From contig JAFSIZ010000148.1 in the NCBI GenBank assembly GCA_017439555.1, positions 1 through 52,860 of the forward strand: DNA of 52,860 nt. The letters run 5' to 3'. Positions 16,467 through 24,935 of the stretch are shown here, in pieces (within the stretch, counting starts at the first letter, position 1; the number at the start of each line of letters is the position of its first letter). The notes beneath the pieces were generated by a model that ran no database searches, was not told where the DNA came from, and saw nothing but the letters and a program-made list of their open reading frames with translations. The DNA comes from Oscillospiraceae bacterium. Its GTDB lineage: Bacteria > Bacillota > Clostridia > Oscillospirales > JAAYXM01. The position numbers and the translations under genes are program-made.

Positions 16467-17734
16467 TCAGCAACCTCCTCATCTGCCTTTTCATCGGAAG
16501 GAGCTTCCTTCGAAGTGTTTTCCGCTTCCGTTACCGGCGTGACGGGTGAGCCGTCCTTGAGCGTTGAGGACCAGCTTGTGATGAGCATATCGCCTTCGTC
16601 AATGCCGGATGCAATCGCGGTTTTTTCCTTTGTATAGAGAGAAACAGCCACGTCGCGGCGCTTCGCGGTATTGTCCTCAATTGTATAGACATAGGCAACT
16701 CCGTTGTCAAAATAGAGAGCATCCGAGGGGACAACAACAGCATCGCGAGCTGTGTTTGAAACAGTTGTAACCGAGACGGAAAGCCCGTCGGGAAGCTCTC
16801 TTGCGTCTTTTATAAGCGCCTTTATGCGGAACATTCCCGTTGCAGCGTCAACAATTCCGCTTACCTCACTGATTGCGCCCTCGTATTTTTTATCACGAGC
16901 AGAAACCGTTACCGCCTGCCCGACGGTTATACTCTTCATAACCTCGTCTGTGACATAGAAGGTGGCCGTTTTGTTATCGGCGTTTGAGATTATGAATGCA
17001 ACTGTTCCGGTTGGAGTGAAGTTGTCGGAAATGACGTTGACCGATTCAACGGTTCCCGATATCGGGGAGGTGAGCTGATAGAGCGAAAGCTGATAGCTTG
17101 CGGAGGCAACGCCTGTGCGTGCCGCCTCGACGCCTGCGCGTGCAGCATCCACACCGGATTTTGTCGCGTTGAGGCCGCCTTTTGCGGCTTCGAGCGATGC
17201 CTTTGCGGAATTATAGGCGGAAAGCGCCTGATCAACCTCAAGGCGCGATGCAGCGCCTGCTTCGAAGAGAACCTTTGTCGCCTCGTAGTTTTCCTTAGCC
17301 ATGCGTACCTGCTCTTCGATTACGCTCATATCCTCGCCGCCATAGCCGGATGCAGAGCTTGTATATCCGTCCTCTGCGCTGCGAAGGCTTGCTTCCGCAC
17401 TGCGAAGGCTTGCCTCTGCGCTGCTGAGCGCGAGCCTTGCGCCCTCATCGTCAAAGTTGCAGAGCAGATCGCCTGCTTCGACCTTGTCGCCCATAGAAAC
17501 CGCAACATATTCGACTGTGCCTGCAACGAGCGAAACGACGCTTGCAGTACCTTCGGCGGAGATAGTGCCGATATATGTACTTTCAGTTGAAAGCGTGCTG
17601 CGCGAAACCTCAGCTGCAGTTACGGAAAGCGTCTGATCCATCAGAGCGGGCTCTTCCTTCTCGGAGCATCCGCCGAGCGTGAAAAGCATTGCGGAGCAGA
17701 GGAGCGCCCCGATTATTTTTTTTGTATTTTTCAT
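16463..17734 (-). CDS. RND efflux adaptor (HlyD/MFP) lipoprotein
   Basis: 423 residues with lipobox TLGGC (Cys23). A lipoyl-like half (GTVEYVAVSMGDKVEAGDLL, near 70-95) leads into a coiled-coil hairpin with tandem ALSSAEASLRSAEASLRSAE heptads and a second arm (SLEAAKGGLNATKSG), then the returning lipoyl half (LTSPISGTVESVNV), a beta barrel and an acidic tail. It bridges the RND pump and the TolC-like protein. It starts 15 bases after the TolC-like gene and overlaps the pump gene. Confidence 0.92.
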   Translation of the reverse strand: MKNTKKIIGALLCSAMLFTLGGCSEKEEPALMDQTLSVTAAEVSRSTLSTESTYIGTISAEGTASVVSLVAGTVEYVAVSMGDKVEAGDLLCNFDDEGARLALSSAEASLRSAEASLRSAEDGYTSSASGYGGEDMSVIEEQVRMAKENYEATKVLFEAGAASRLEVDQALSAYNSAKASLEAAKGGLNATKSGVDAARAGVEAARTGVASASYQLSLYQLTSPISGTVESVNVISDNFTPTGTVAFIISNADNKTATFYVTDEVMKSITVGQAVTVSARDKKYEGAISEVSGIVDAATGMFRIKALIKDARELPDGLSVSVTTVSNTARDAVVVPSDALYFDNGVAYVYTIEDNTAKRRDVAVSLYTKEKTAIASGIDEGDMLITSWSSTLKDGSPVTPVTEAENTSKEAPSDEKADEEVAE

Positions 17735-17749
17735 AAGCTGACCCTACCT

Positions 17750-18949
17750 TTAAGCAAGAATGCCATATTTGACGGCGTTGTTATATTTGTTGAGCGCGGT
17801 GAAGAAATCCCTTGCGGCGGCAGCCTCTTCCGATTCTGCGGCCTTGAGGCTGTCCTGCGCTGTGAGATATGCAAAATATGAAATCCTGCCGAGTGCATAT
17901 TGTGTTTCGGAAAAAGCAAGCTGCTTTTTCTGATATTCGACAGCACTCTGCTTGTTTTCCCATATCTGCTGTGAGTTGCAGAGCGAGCGATAGGCCTCCC
18001 TGAATGAAAGCTCAAAGCTCTGGACTGCGGAGCGAAGAGTGAAGTCTGCGGCTTCGGCTGTGCGCTGGGCAGAGGTTACCTGATAGCGCTTGACATCTCC
18101 GCGACGGTAGGAATCCTCCAGCTCCTCAACGTTCTCGTCAGCTTTTTCAAGGTCGATTTTCGCATTCTTTATGTTCTGGTTTTTCTCCTTTGCAGTGAGA
18201 AGATCGGCTTCGATATCGAGAGAGGCTATTTCATTGCCGATAAGCTCAGGCAAAGCGCCGAGCGAAAGCTCGCTGCCCGGGTCCTCTCCGAGAAGAAGCA
18301 GAAGCTGGGCCTTGCAGGAGGCTATTGTGCTCCTGAGGGTTTCAAGCCCGCTTGCGGTGTTTGCGCGCGTATGCTCAAGATCCTCGACAGCCTTTGCCGA
18401 AACCTGGCCGAAGCTGTGGCGCAGGCGAAGCTCTGTAAGTCCACGGTCTATAGCGGCGAGTCCACGCTCTCCGTCGAGAAGGGATTGCTCCATAGCAAGG
18501 ATGTTTATATAGAGTGACTGCGCCGCCGCAACAACCTGATTCTGCGCATCGCGCATTCTGTCAATTGCGTTTTCGCTGTCGCGCTGGAGCTTTCCGTCCC
18601 TTATGTCCTCATATGTGCTGCGAAGTGAGGCGACCGAGGCGTTGAGCGTGTTCAGTTCATTGAAGCTTCCGGTGTCGGCGAGAAACGACTGCACACCCGA
18701 AAGCTCGCGCAGCTGCTTCTGAAGGCTGTTGTACATATAATCATAATCCACAGCCTCAATACTGCTGACGTTTTTGTCAAGAGCCTGAAAATTGAGGTTT
18801 CCGGACCTTACGCGCTCCTCCAGAGCAGCCCATTCAATCTGCAGAGCTGCGCCGCTGCTCTCTGCATCCTCCGCCGCAAGCGCAGGGGAAAGCAGCATCG
18901 CAGCCGCAAGCACAGCTGCGAGCGTGCGTTTTAATATGTTTTTTGTCAT
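17750..18949 (-). CDS. TolC-family (outer membrane efflux-like) coiled-coil protein
   Basis: 399 residues with a signal peptide ending near ALAAE (residue 26). Two long repeated helical halves follow, with conserved TolC-family heptads (RHSFGQVSAKAVEDLEHTRA, SAVQSFELSFREAYRSL, RISYFAYLTAQDSLKAAE). It is first gene of a three-gene operon with AAAGGAG before the ATG. Clostridia of this type are normally monoderm, so a TolC-like partner without an outer membrane is unexpected; it may act in the thick wall or associate with the adaptor differently. Confidence 0.85.
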   Translation of the reverse strand: MTKNILKRTLAAVLAAAMLLSPALAAEDAESSGAALQIEWAALEERVRSGNLNFQALDKNVSSIEAVDYDYMYNSLQKQLRELSGVQSFLADTGSFNELNTLNASVASLRSTYEDIRDGKLQRDSENAIDRMRDAQNQVVAAAQSLYINILAMEQSLLDGERGLAAIDRGLTELRLRHSFGQVSAKAVEDLEHTRANTASGLETLRSTIASCKAQLLLLLGEDPGSELSLGALPELIGNEIASLDIEADLLTAKEKNQNIKNAKIDLEKADENVEELEDSYRRGDVKRYQVTSAQRTAEAADFTLRSAVQSFELSFREAYRSLCNSQQIWENKQSAVEYQKKQLAFSETQYALGRISYFAYLTAQDSLKAAESEEAAAARDFFTALNKYNNAVKYGILA

Positions 18950-19013
18950 TATGTATTCTCTCCTTTATAATAAGAAAATCAAAAGCTAAGCAATGTATAT
19001 TACAACATTATAT

Positions 19014-19042
19014 ATTATATATATTTAGCAAATTTAAATCAA
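19014..19042 (-). promoter_or_regulatory. promoter of the tripartite efflux operon
   Basis: On the minus strand TTGATT (19042-19037), 17-base spacer, TATAAT (19019-19014), followed by a leader of about 60 bases to the ATG at 18949. Confidence 0.65.
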
Positions 19043-19063
19043 GTTTGAATATTTTGTAAACAT

Positions 19064-19114
19064 ATAAAAATATGGCACATCGCCGCATATAAGCTGTGCG
19101 GAACGATGCACCAT
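19064..19114 (-). terminator. terminator of spoVT
   Basis: ATGGTGCATCG pairs with CGATGTGCCAT through two G-T wobbles, extended by an inner CCGCA/TGCGG stem; ATTTTTATA follows on the minus strand. It lies 27 bases past the spoVT stop. Confidence 0.75.
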
Positions 19115-19140
19115 ATTATAAGAGGAAAAAAAGACTGTTT

Positions 19141-19683
19141 TCAGCTCTCAAGCTGTTTGCCGAGAAACCCGGAAACGGTCTGAGCAAGCTTATAGCCCGT
19201 CTCGCCGAGCTCTGCCTCTGTGCCGTCAAACGCAAATATGACACAGCCGGAGACATCGCCCTCAGATATTATCGGCGCGGCGATTGAAACAAACTGTCCG
19301 TTGGGAATGTCTGTGACGTCAACGGTGCTTTCGCCTGTTTTGTGCTGATATATCTGGCGCGATTCTATAATGTGCTCAAGCGGTGTCGAAATGCGCTTTT
19401 CGAGAAGCTCGCGCTTTGAAGGGCCGGATGCGGCTATGATTGTGTCGCGGTCGGTTATGAGGGCTGTCGCTCCGCACGTTTTGTAGAGCGTGTCGCAGAT
19501 CGAAACGGCAAAGGTGGCAAGCTCACCGACAGGCGAATATTTTTTGAATATGACCTCGCCGTCGCGGTCAGTATAAATCTCCAGCGGGTCGCCCTCGCGG
19601 ATGCGCATTGTTCTGCGTATTTCCTTTGGTATAACAACGCGCCCAAGGTCGTCGATACGGCGTACTATTCCTGTTGCTTTCAT
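19141..19683 (-). CDS. spoVT: stage V sporulation protein T, AbrB-type transcriptional regulator
   Basis: 180 residues, the usual SpoVT length. Residues 1-50 are the AbrB/MazE swapped-hairpin DNA-binding domain (MKATGIVRRIDDLGRVVIPK, then EIRRTMRIREGDPLEIYTD). Residues 55-178 are a GAF-like ligand domain. In Bacillus, SpoVT controls late forespore genes. The start at 19683 has AAAGGGGAT upstream; an extended frame to 19860 has no AbrB homology and is rejected. A TTGACA-containing region lies upstream, but no convincing sigma-G promoter could be fixed by eye. Confidence 0.95.
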   Translation of the reverse strand: MKATGIVRRIDDLGRVVIPKEIRRTMRIREGDPLEIYTDRDGEVIFKKYSPVGELATFAVSICDTLYKTCGATALITDRDTIIAASGPSKRELLEKRISTPLEHIIESRQIYQHKTGESTVDVTDIPNGQFVSIAAPIISEGDVSGCVIFAFDGTEAELGETGYKLAQTVSGFLGKQLES

Positions 19684-19898
19684 TATATAAATCCCCTTTT
19701 GTTTTGATGTTATAAAACTATTGTTTACAGACAAGGGATTTTTATGTAAGGAAAATGATGGGGGATATGAAGCTGAGGATAAAACTTTTGTCAACTCATA
19801 ATACAGTGTGGATAAAATGGTCCTTATTTTGAATTGAGTCGACAAACCAAAATAATGCAATTTGGTAAAAATATTCGCTCATAAAAGTGTGAAAAGTA

Positions 19899-19927
19899 TT
19901 GTACATTGGCTCAAATTTGTGTATAAT
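19899..19927 (+). promoter_or_regulatory. promoter of the AAA/DUF4143 ATPase gene
   Basis: TTGTAC (19899-19904), 17-base spacer, TATAAT (19922-19927), 32 bases before the chosen ATG. Confidence 0.7.
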
Positions 19928-19958
19928 ATAAACAGATATGAATTATGGAGGTGTCTGT

Positions 19959-21296
19959 ATGTACCTTAGGCGCAAAATAGATAAGTATTTGTCCGAATGG
20001 AAAAACAACGAATCACGAAAACCTTTAATAGTAAAAGGTGCGCGACAGATCGGAAAAACAGAGTCGATCAAAAGATTTGCAAAAGACAACTATGAGAACA
20101 TTATAGAAATAAACTTCGTTACCGATCCCAAATATAAGCAGATTGCATCCGATGGATACAGTGCTGATGCTATCATAAAAAATATTTCTCTTATAGATCC
20201 GTCTAAAAAGTTTATCCCCGGCAAAACATTGCTGTTTTTCGACGAGATACAGGAATATCCTGAAATTGCGACATCGCTTAAGTTTTTTGATATTGACGGA
20301 CGTTTCGATGTAATTTGTTCGGGTTCACTGCTTGGCATAAACTACAAAAAAATCGAAAGCAACAGCGTCGGATATAAGACGGATTTCAATATGTATTCTC
20401 TCGATTTCGAAGAGTTCCTCTGGGCAAAAGGATATTCTGAGGAGGTCATTGATGACATTCTTGACCACATGAAAGAATTGAAACCGTTTTCAGAGCTTGA
20501 ACATTCTGTGTTCACCGCGCATTTTCTCGATTACTGCATTCTTGGCGGTATGCCTGCAGTAGTCAGAGAATTTATCAAAAATAAAACTTTTGAAGGAACA
20601 CTTGATATCCAACGACAGCTTATTGCAGACTATAAAGAGGATATCCGAAAGTATGCAGACGGAATGGATCAGACGAGAATTGTAAATGTGTTTAACAGTA
20701 TCCCCGTGCAGCTTGCAAAGGAGAACAAGAAATTTCAGTTGTCAAAGGTAGAAAAAGGTGCGCGCTTCAAAGATTACCGTGGTTGCATTGAATGGCTTGA
20801 AGATGCAGGTATGATACATCTCTGCTATTGCCTGAACGATGCAGAGCTTCCGTTAAAGGGCAACTTTGATATCAATAAATTCAAAGTATATTTCTGTGAT
20901 ACCGGTTTATTTGTATCTCTTCTTGATGATGAGGCACAGGAAGATCTGCGTGCGAACAAAAACTTATCTGTTTATAAGGGCGCGTTATACGAAAGTATAG
21001 TCGGTGAAGCGCTTGTCAAGTCGGGCTATTCGCTTTATTATTACAAGCGCGAGGACTCAACTCTTGAAGAAGACTTTTTTGTGAGAACAACGTCATCCCT
21101 CATACCGATAGAGGTCAAAGCAAAAAACAGCAAGGCAAAATCGTTAAGACAGTTGATTTCAAGTGAGAAGTATCCTGATATTTCTTGCGGCATAAAGCTA
21201 TGCGCCGGAAATATCGGTTTCAGCAATGGAATCTATACCTTCCCATATTACTGTGCGTTTCTTTTGAAGAGGTATTTGAAGGAAATCAACGTATAA
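19959..21296 (+). CDS. AAA_14/DUF4143-family ATPase
   Basis: 445 residues. The N-terminal AAA domain has Walker A GARQIGKTES (near 27-36), Walker B LLFFDEIQEYPE and the sensor strand VICSGSLLG. The C-terminal DUF4143 part contains GALYESIVGEALVKSGY and a PD-(D/E)XK-like YYKRE...IPIEVKAKNSKAKSL stretch. The family is widespread and multi-copy in anaerobic Firmicutes and Bacteroidetes, with unproven function, sometimes suggested as mobile or toxin-like. The ATG at 19959 follows GGAGGTG; the ATG at 19938 lacks an RBS. Codon use is more AT-rich than in the genes to the left, and mobile-element remnants lie immediately to the right. Confidence 0.88.
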   Translation: MYLRRKIDKYLSEWKNNESRKPLIVKGARQIGKTESIKRFAKDNYENIIEINFVTDPKYKQIASDGYSADAIIKNISLIDPSKKFIPGKTLLFFDEIQEYPEIATSLKFFDIDGRFDVICSGSLLGINYKKIESNSVGYKTDFNMYSLDFEEFLWAKGYSEEVIDDILDHMKELKPFSELEHSVFTAHFLDYCILGGMPAVVREFIKNKTFEGTLDIQRQLIADYKEDIRKYADGMDQTRIVNVFNSIPVQLAKENKKFQLSKVEKGARFKDYRGCIEWLEDAGMIHLCYCLNDAELPLKGNFDINKFKVYFCDTGLFVSLLDDEAQEDLRANKNLSVYKGALYESIVGEALVKSGYSLYYYKREDSTLEEDFFVRTTSSLIPIEVKAKNSKAKSLRQLISSEKYPDISCGIKLCAGNIGFSNGIYTFPYYCAFLLKRYLKEINV

Positions 21297-21315
21297 CAAG
21301 GACATATCTCATCAT

Positions 21316-21353
21316 ACAGAGGTAGATGATTGTTTTCATCTACCTCTGTTTTT
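21316..21353 (+). terminator. terminator of the AAA/DUF4143 gene
   Basis: A 14-bp perfect stem ACAGAGGTAGATGA/TCATCTACCTCTGT followed by TTTTTACCC, 20 bases past the stop codon. Confidence 0.88.
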
Positions 21354-21647
21354 ACCCTTTCACCAACCTATAAAACGTAGTCTTGCTCACCTTCAACTCC
21401 CTCATAGCTTGTACGGCGGAAGTTCTCCCGCTCGCCAATGGGATATAACCTTATCAATATTCGGTCTCTCGGTCTTTTTTCTGCCGGTGTATTTGCCTTG
21501 TTCTTTGGCTATGGCGATACCTTCTTTCTGGCGTTGGAGAATATATTCTCTTTCCAGCTCTGCTACTGCGTCGTATATTTTTGCGCAAAAACAAATAAAG
21601 CCCATACTCCGTGGTTGCCTTAATTTACGGAGAATGAGCTTTATCAA
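21352..21647 (-). pseudogene. frameshifted C-terminal remnant of a serine recombinase (resolvase)
   Basis: The minus strand encodes AVAELEREYILQRQKEGIAI and KEQGKYTGRKKTERPNIDKV, classic resolvase helix E and hinge sequence. The catalytic N-terminal domain is missing. Near 21404 one base is lost; reading on in the next frame gives AVQAMRELKVSKTTFYRLVK, the helix-turn-helix end of the same family, and a stop at 21354-21352. It is therefore a truncated and frameshifted remnant, a scar of a transposon or integrative element. Confidence 0.85.
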
Positions 21648-21696
21648 AGAAATAATATATGATTTCAGGAGGAAGAGATAACGCTAAACAATACAT

Positions 21697-21843
21697 ATGA
21701 AAATTTTAGTTGTGAAACCCGGTGAATTACCAAAGGTCAAGGAGATTGACGGAAGCCTTGCAAGCAAAAAAGAGAGTCAAATTAACTCTCTTTTTTATAA
21801 TTCTTTATTTCGCTCGATATACGTCAACTCATATACGAGATAA
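21697..21843 (+). pseudogene. truncated DUF3846-like gene start
   Basis: Forty-eight codons. MKILVVKPGELPKVKEIDGS resembles the N-terminus of DUF3846 proteins, which are cargo of conjugative and integrative elements; similarity then stops and the frame runs through a transcription terminator (21766-21796). AGGAGG lies about 30 bases upstream, too far for good translation. With the recombinase tail 50 bases away, this looks like the other side of a deletion in a mobile element. Confidence 0.5.
21766..21796. terminator. bidirectional terminator of the first AGE operon
   Basis: AAAAAAGAGAGT (21766-21777) pairs perfectly with ACTCTCTTTTTT (21785-21796). It lies 27 bases past the AGE gene stop. 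Confidence 0.88.
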
Positions 21844-22990
21844 TACTTCCCGTTTCGAGCAGACTTCCGATGGCGAGAAGGACTCTTTCAAAGTGGAACG
21901 GTCCGTTGATGTGGCATCCGCGTCCTACCGAATTTGCATATTCACCATTCTCTATATACATTTCACGAAGCCATACACTTCCATCAAAACGGTCGTAATA
22001 ATCGAAAACCACTTTCTCAAACATCTTATAAAGCTCATAGTATTTCTCTTCTCCGAAGATATTGTGTGCAAGACAGAACGCAATCATTGCCTCCTGCTGT
22101 GGCCACGTAAGATAGCTTCTGCAGAGCGCATCTTCAAGAGGTTTTGAAAGGTCATATGTTGTCGGGATAACCTGCGTTATCTTCTCAAATCCATCCGGCA
22201 TTGAATAATCAACAAGAATTCTGCCAAGCTCTCGGATTTCATCATCGTCGCGCACTTCACCCTCACAGAGAACAAACCACGCGGCTTCATATATGTGCCC
22301 CGGCACGCAGGTTGTACCATATTCTCCCGAAAACGTTCCTCCTTGCAGGGTGACATATTCGTTAATGCATTTTTCTTCCCTGTTTATAAAGCCGCCGTTC
22401 CTGATTTCATCAAGTACTTCGTCGATTATTTTATTATATTTTTCGACGTCAAGACCTACATTGCGGATAAACTGCGTTGTCGCAAGCATTGCCATGTGCA
22501 GGCCAAAAGTTTTGCACTCAAAATCAACGCCGATTTCCTGTGTCGTATATTTATTTTTCTTATACAGGTCATAAACGATATTAAAATAATCCTCAGCTCG
22601 TTTCAGAACTTCCGGTTTCTTGCAGATTCTGTAATACTGCGCACATCCCATTACTGCAAACATCTCGCTGTAATAGTAAACCTCACGGATGCTTTTTGCA
22701 TTTCCCTCACGATCTGTTATATGCGGCAAACGCCCGTTAGCAAGCGTGCATTTGTCATAGAACTTGTAAATAACATCGCAGATATCAAGATATTCCTGCT
22801 TTGCTCCGCAAAGACGGTACGCCATAGAATACGACCAAAGCGCACGCCCCTGAAACCAAACATTTTTGTCTGTATTTCTTAGTGTTCCATCATTTTCAAA
22901 GTGACAGAATGCGCCGCCACATTCATAATCCGGCGTTATTTTCATCCAATACGGAAGAACATCTTCCGCAAGATATTTAAGATAATTCAT
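21824..22990 (-). CDS. AGE-family (N-acylglucosamine 2-epimerase-like) sugar epimerase, copy 1
   Basis: 388 residues, cytoplasmic, the usual length for the family. It is an alpha/alpha barrel with RGRALWSYSMAYRLCG-type start (here WFQGRALWSYSMAY, about 45-58), CVPGHIYEAAWFVLCEG with the catalytic-type His, and HINGPFHFER near the C-terminus. Family members interconvert sugars at C2 (GlcNAc/ManNAc, glucose/mannose, mannose/fructose, cellobiose); the exact substrate is unknown. It begins two bases after the stop of the barrel enzyme gene, with GGAGG inside that gene's end. A full-length paralogue lies at 41325-42509. Confidence 0.88.
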   Translation of the reverse strand: MNYLKYLAEDVLPYWMKITPDYECGGAFCHFENDGTLRNTDKNVWFQGRALWSYSMAYRLCGAKQEYLDICDVIYKFYDKCTLANGRLPHITDREGNAKSIREVYYYSEMFAVMGCAQYYRICKKPEVLKRAEDYFNIVYDLYKKNKYTTQEIGVDFECKTFGLHMAMLATTQFIRNVGLDVEKYNKIIDEVLDEIRNGGFINREEKCINEYVTLQGGTFSGEYGTTCVPGHIYEAAWFVLCEGEVRDDDEIRELGRILVDYSMPDGFEKITQVIPTTYDLSKPLEDALCRSYLTWPQQEAMIAFCLAHNIFGEEKYYELYKMFEKVVFDYYDRFDGSVWLREMYIENGEYANSVGRGCHINGPFHFERVLLAIGSLLETGSIISYMS

Positions 22991-22992
22991 AT

Positions 22993-24855
22993 TTAAACCT
23001 CCACGATTTTAAGTTCAAGAGATTTGAGCGTTATTTCAGTTTTCTTGCCGTCTTTCAAAAGCGTTACTGTTATCGGTGTATCATAATCAGTATTAAGGAG
23101 ATATACTTTACCGCCATCATATACAGACCAGCGAAGTCTGTCGCTTCCTATCACCTTTATATCCGCTTCACGGGCACTCGCCGTGATAAACTCACGGACA
23201 AGCGCGCGATACAACGGCCAGATTGCTCCGTGTCCCGGATAATTAATGCTTGTGACAAGCGTTGCAACGCCACTTCCGACTTTATTTTCAATGACCGCAT
23301 TTATTCCTATATCCGTGGCGACAAATGAATCCGAAAGGACGGCAGCTGCATATCCTCCGCAAAGTTCCGTCTTTGCCCAATCGGCATAACCTGCACTGTA
23401 AATCGGGTCTGCAACACAGTCCTTGCTTCCGGGATAAAGACGATTTTCGGCAAGGGCTTCAAACTTAAATTTAAGCCCTGCGTTTGTCGTTATGACATCG
23501 CCTGAAAATCTGCATCCGAAAAGCTTCTGAAGTTTTTCGGCACAGGGCAGTGTCACATTTCCGCCACGCACAGTTGAATAGTTAAGATGCGCTGCACTCA
23601 TAAGAAGATGTCCGCCGCGACGAACATACTCTGTCAGCTTGTCCATATTTTCATCCGTCATTGAGTTCCAACCGACAAAAATCAGGCACTCGTAGCGTGA
23701 CAGGTGATCTACGTCCGCTTCAATCGGAACGATATCATACATTCCGTACGCAGGAGATGCCGAAAGGTCATTCTCGCCGTAATTTGCGATATCCGTCCAC
23801 TGCCGTTTTGCGCCAATTTCATCAAGCAAGCGCCAGGAATACTCAGCATCACTGTGTCCCCACTCACGGCGATGAAACTGATTCCAAACGGAGCTTCCGC
23901 CCCATCCGCCCCACGCATCGTGGAGTCCGGATACGAAGGCAACAGATACCTTCGGACCGCCTTTGGGTCGTGAGTCTTTTTTTATAAGCTCCATCGTATC
24001 TGACAGAATTTTTCTGTAATCGCCGCATATCTCCGAATCGGCAGAAAAATAATCGCCATACGATTCAAGACACTCATCTCCGCTTTCGAGACAGAAAACG
24101 TTTGTTCCCGAAAGATACGCATACTTGTATGCAAGCTCCAACCTCTTTCTTTTGAGAACATCTGTATGGCGCATACCTCCGTACCATTCGTGCGCAACGT
24201 ATGTTCCCCACAATTTTGAATCTATCGCGCGCGCGGTTCCGCGAAGAGATGATACAAGAATATCGGGATTTCCGCACATAAGCTCAAGCATAGGTATAGT
24301 TACTCCTGCCTCGGCATTATATTTGTTGAGTCCCGTTGCTTCTACCGAGATAACGTCCTCTATTCCGAGCTTTTTATCGATATCAATATACTCTCCGACA
24401 CCTTTTACATAACCCTCGTGTGCCGCTTTCATATCGGGATAATCGAGAGTCAATGCCGTCGGATCCACTCTTCCGCCCTGCTTTTTGAAATAGCCTGCCT
24501 GCTTGCACGCTCTTGAACTTCCGACCTCGCCAATCATATCACCGAGGAAGTATTCTCCGGCAATTTCTTTGATTTTTGCGATGGTTTCTGGCTCAAGCTG
24601 GCTATCCTTTCCCTCGGGCGCGAACTGAACGGTATATAAAAACACGAAGTATATTTTATTCTCTGAAAGGAACTTTGCCCACTCTATAAAGTAGCGTTGT
24701 GCTATCGGATCGCGTCTTCCGTGATATCGCGGACGGATTGTGACGAAATTGAGTTCCGGCTTTATGCAACGTTCCGTTATCTCATCTATAACTTTTTCCG
24801 GGTCAAAACCATGTTCTCCGATGTGGACACCGTTCAATACCAAATCCTTTTCCAT
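22993..24855 (-). CDS. unrecognised barrel enzyme, putative glycoside hydrolase, copy 1
   Basis: 620 residues, no signal peptide. The N-terminal 330 residues look like a TIM barrel: NFVTIRPRYHG, SVEATGLNKYN, VAHEWYGGMRHTD and FCLESGDECLESYG, giving acidic residues at strand ends (EAT and ESG) suited to a retaining glycosidase. Residues 385-500 resemble a GH42-type glutamine-amidotransferase-like domain (YECLIFVGWNSMTDEN, GGHLLMSAAHLN). A beta-rich end follows (KVYLLNTDYDTPITV). ATG at 24855 is chosen because GAGG lies nine bases upstream; ATGs at 24861 and 24870 have poorer spacing. It is co-transcribed with the AGE epimerase. The paralogue at 39451-41325 aligns end to end. I cannot assign it to a named GH family. 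Confidence 0.7.
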   Translation of the reverse strand: MEKDLVLNGVHIGEHGFDPEKVIDEITERCIKPELNFVTIRPRYHGRRDPIAQRYFIEWAKFLSENKIYFVFLYTVQFAPEGKDSQLEPETIAKIKEIAGEYFLGDMIGEVGSSRACKQAGYFKKQGGRVDPTALTLDYPDMKAAHEGYVKGVGEYIDIDKKLGIEDVISVEATGLNKYNAEAGVTIPMLELMCGNPDILVSSLRGTARAIDSKLWGTYVAHEWYGGMRHTDVLKRKRLELAYKYAYLSGTNVFCLESGDECLESYGDYFSADSEICGDYRKILSDTMELIKKDSRPKGGPKVSVAFVSGLHDAWGGWGGSSVWNQFHRREWGHSDAEYSWRLLDEIGAKRQWTDIANYGENDLSASPAYGMYDIVPIEADVDHLSRYECLIFVGWNSMTDENMDKLTEYVRRGGHLLMSAAHLNYSTVRGGNVTLPCAEKLQKLFGCRFSGDVITTNAGLKFKFEALAENRLYPGSKDCVADPIYSAGYADWAKTELCGGYAAAVLSDSFVATDIGINAVIENKVGSGVATLVTSINYPGHGAIWPLYRALVREFITASAREADIKVIGSDRLRWSVYDGGKVYLLNTDYDTPITVTLLKDGKKTEITLKSLELKIVEV

Positions 24856-24880
24856 ATTCATGTACCTCATTTTCTTTGCA

Positions 24881-24916
24881 AAAGCGGTCGTGGAGATTAT
24901 CTGCCACGACCGTTTT
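24881..24916. terminator. hairpin between the solute-binding protein gene and the barrel enzyme gene
   Basis: CGGTCGTGG (24885-24893) pairs with CCACGACCG (24904-24912). A T-run follows on the plus strand; on the minus strand only CTTTTG follows, so for the minus-strand operon it is probably a partial terminator that lowers expression of the downstream enzymes. Confidence 0.7.
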
Positions 24917-24935
24917 TACTTTTACCCTATACTCG

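Noticed and set aside
15708..16637. 309-codon open frame antisense to the RND transporter gene
   Set aside because: His/Arg-rich shadow frame without RBS or homology, spanning two real genes.
19684..19860. N-terminal extension of SpoVT
   Set aside because: The AbrB domain begins exactly at the ATG at 19683, which has its own RBS.
21824..22990. Unsaturated glucuronyl hydrolase (GH88/GH105) instead of AGE epimerase
   Set aside because: The alpha/alpha barrel is similar, but PGHIYEAAWF and the start pattern fit the AGE family better.
22993..24855. Assignment of the barrel enzyme to GH42 beta-galactosidase
   Set aside because: Only the amidotransferase-like part resembles GH42; the barrel lacks its usual catalytic motif context.
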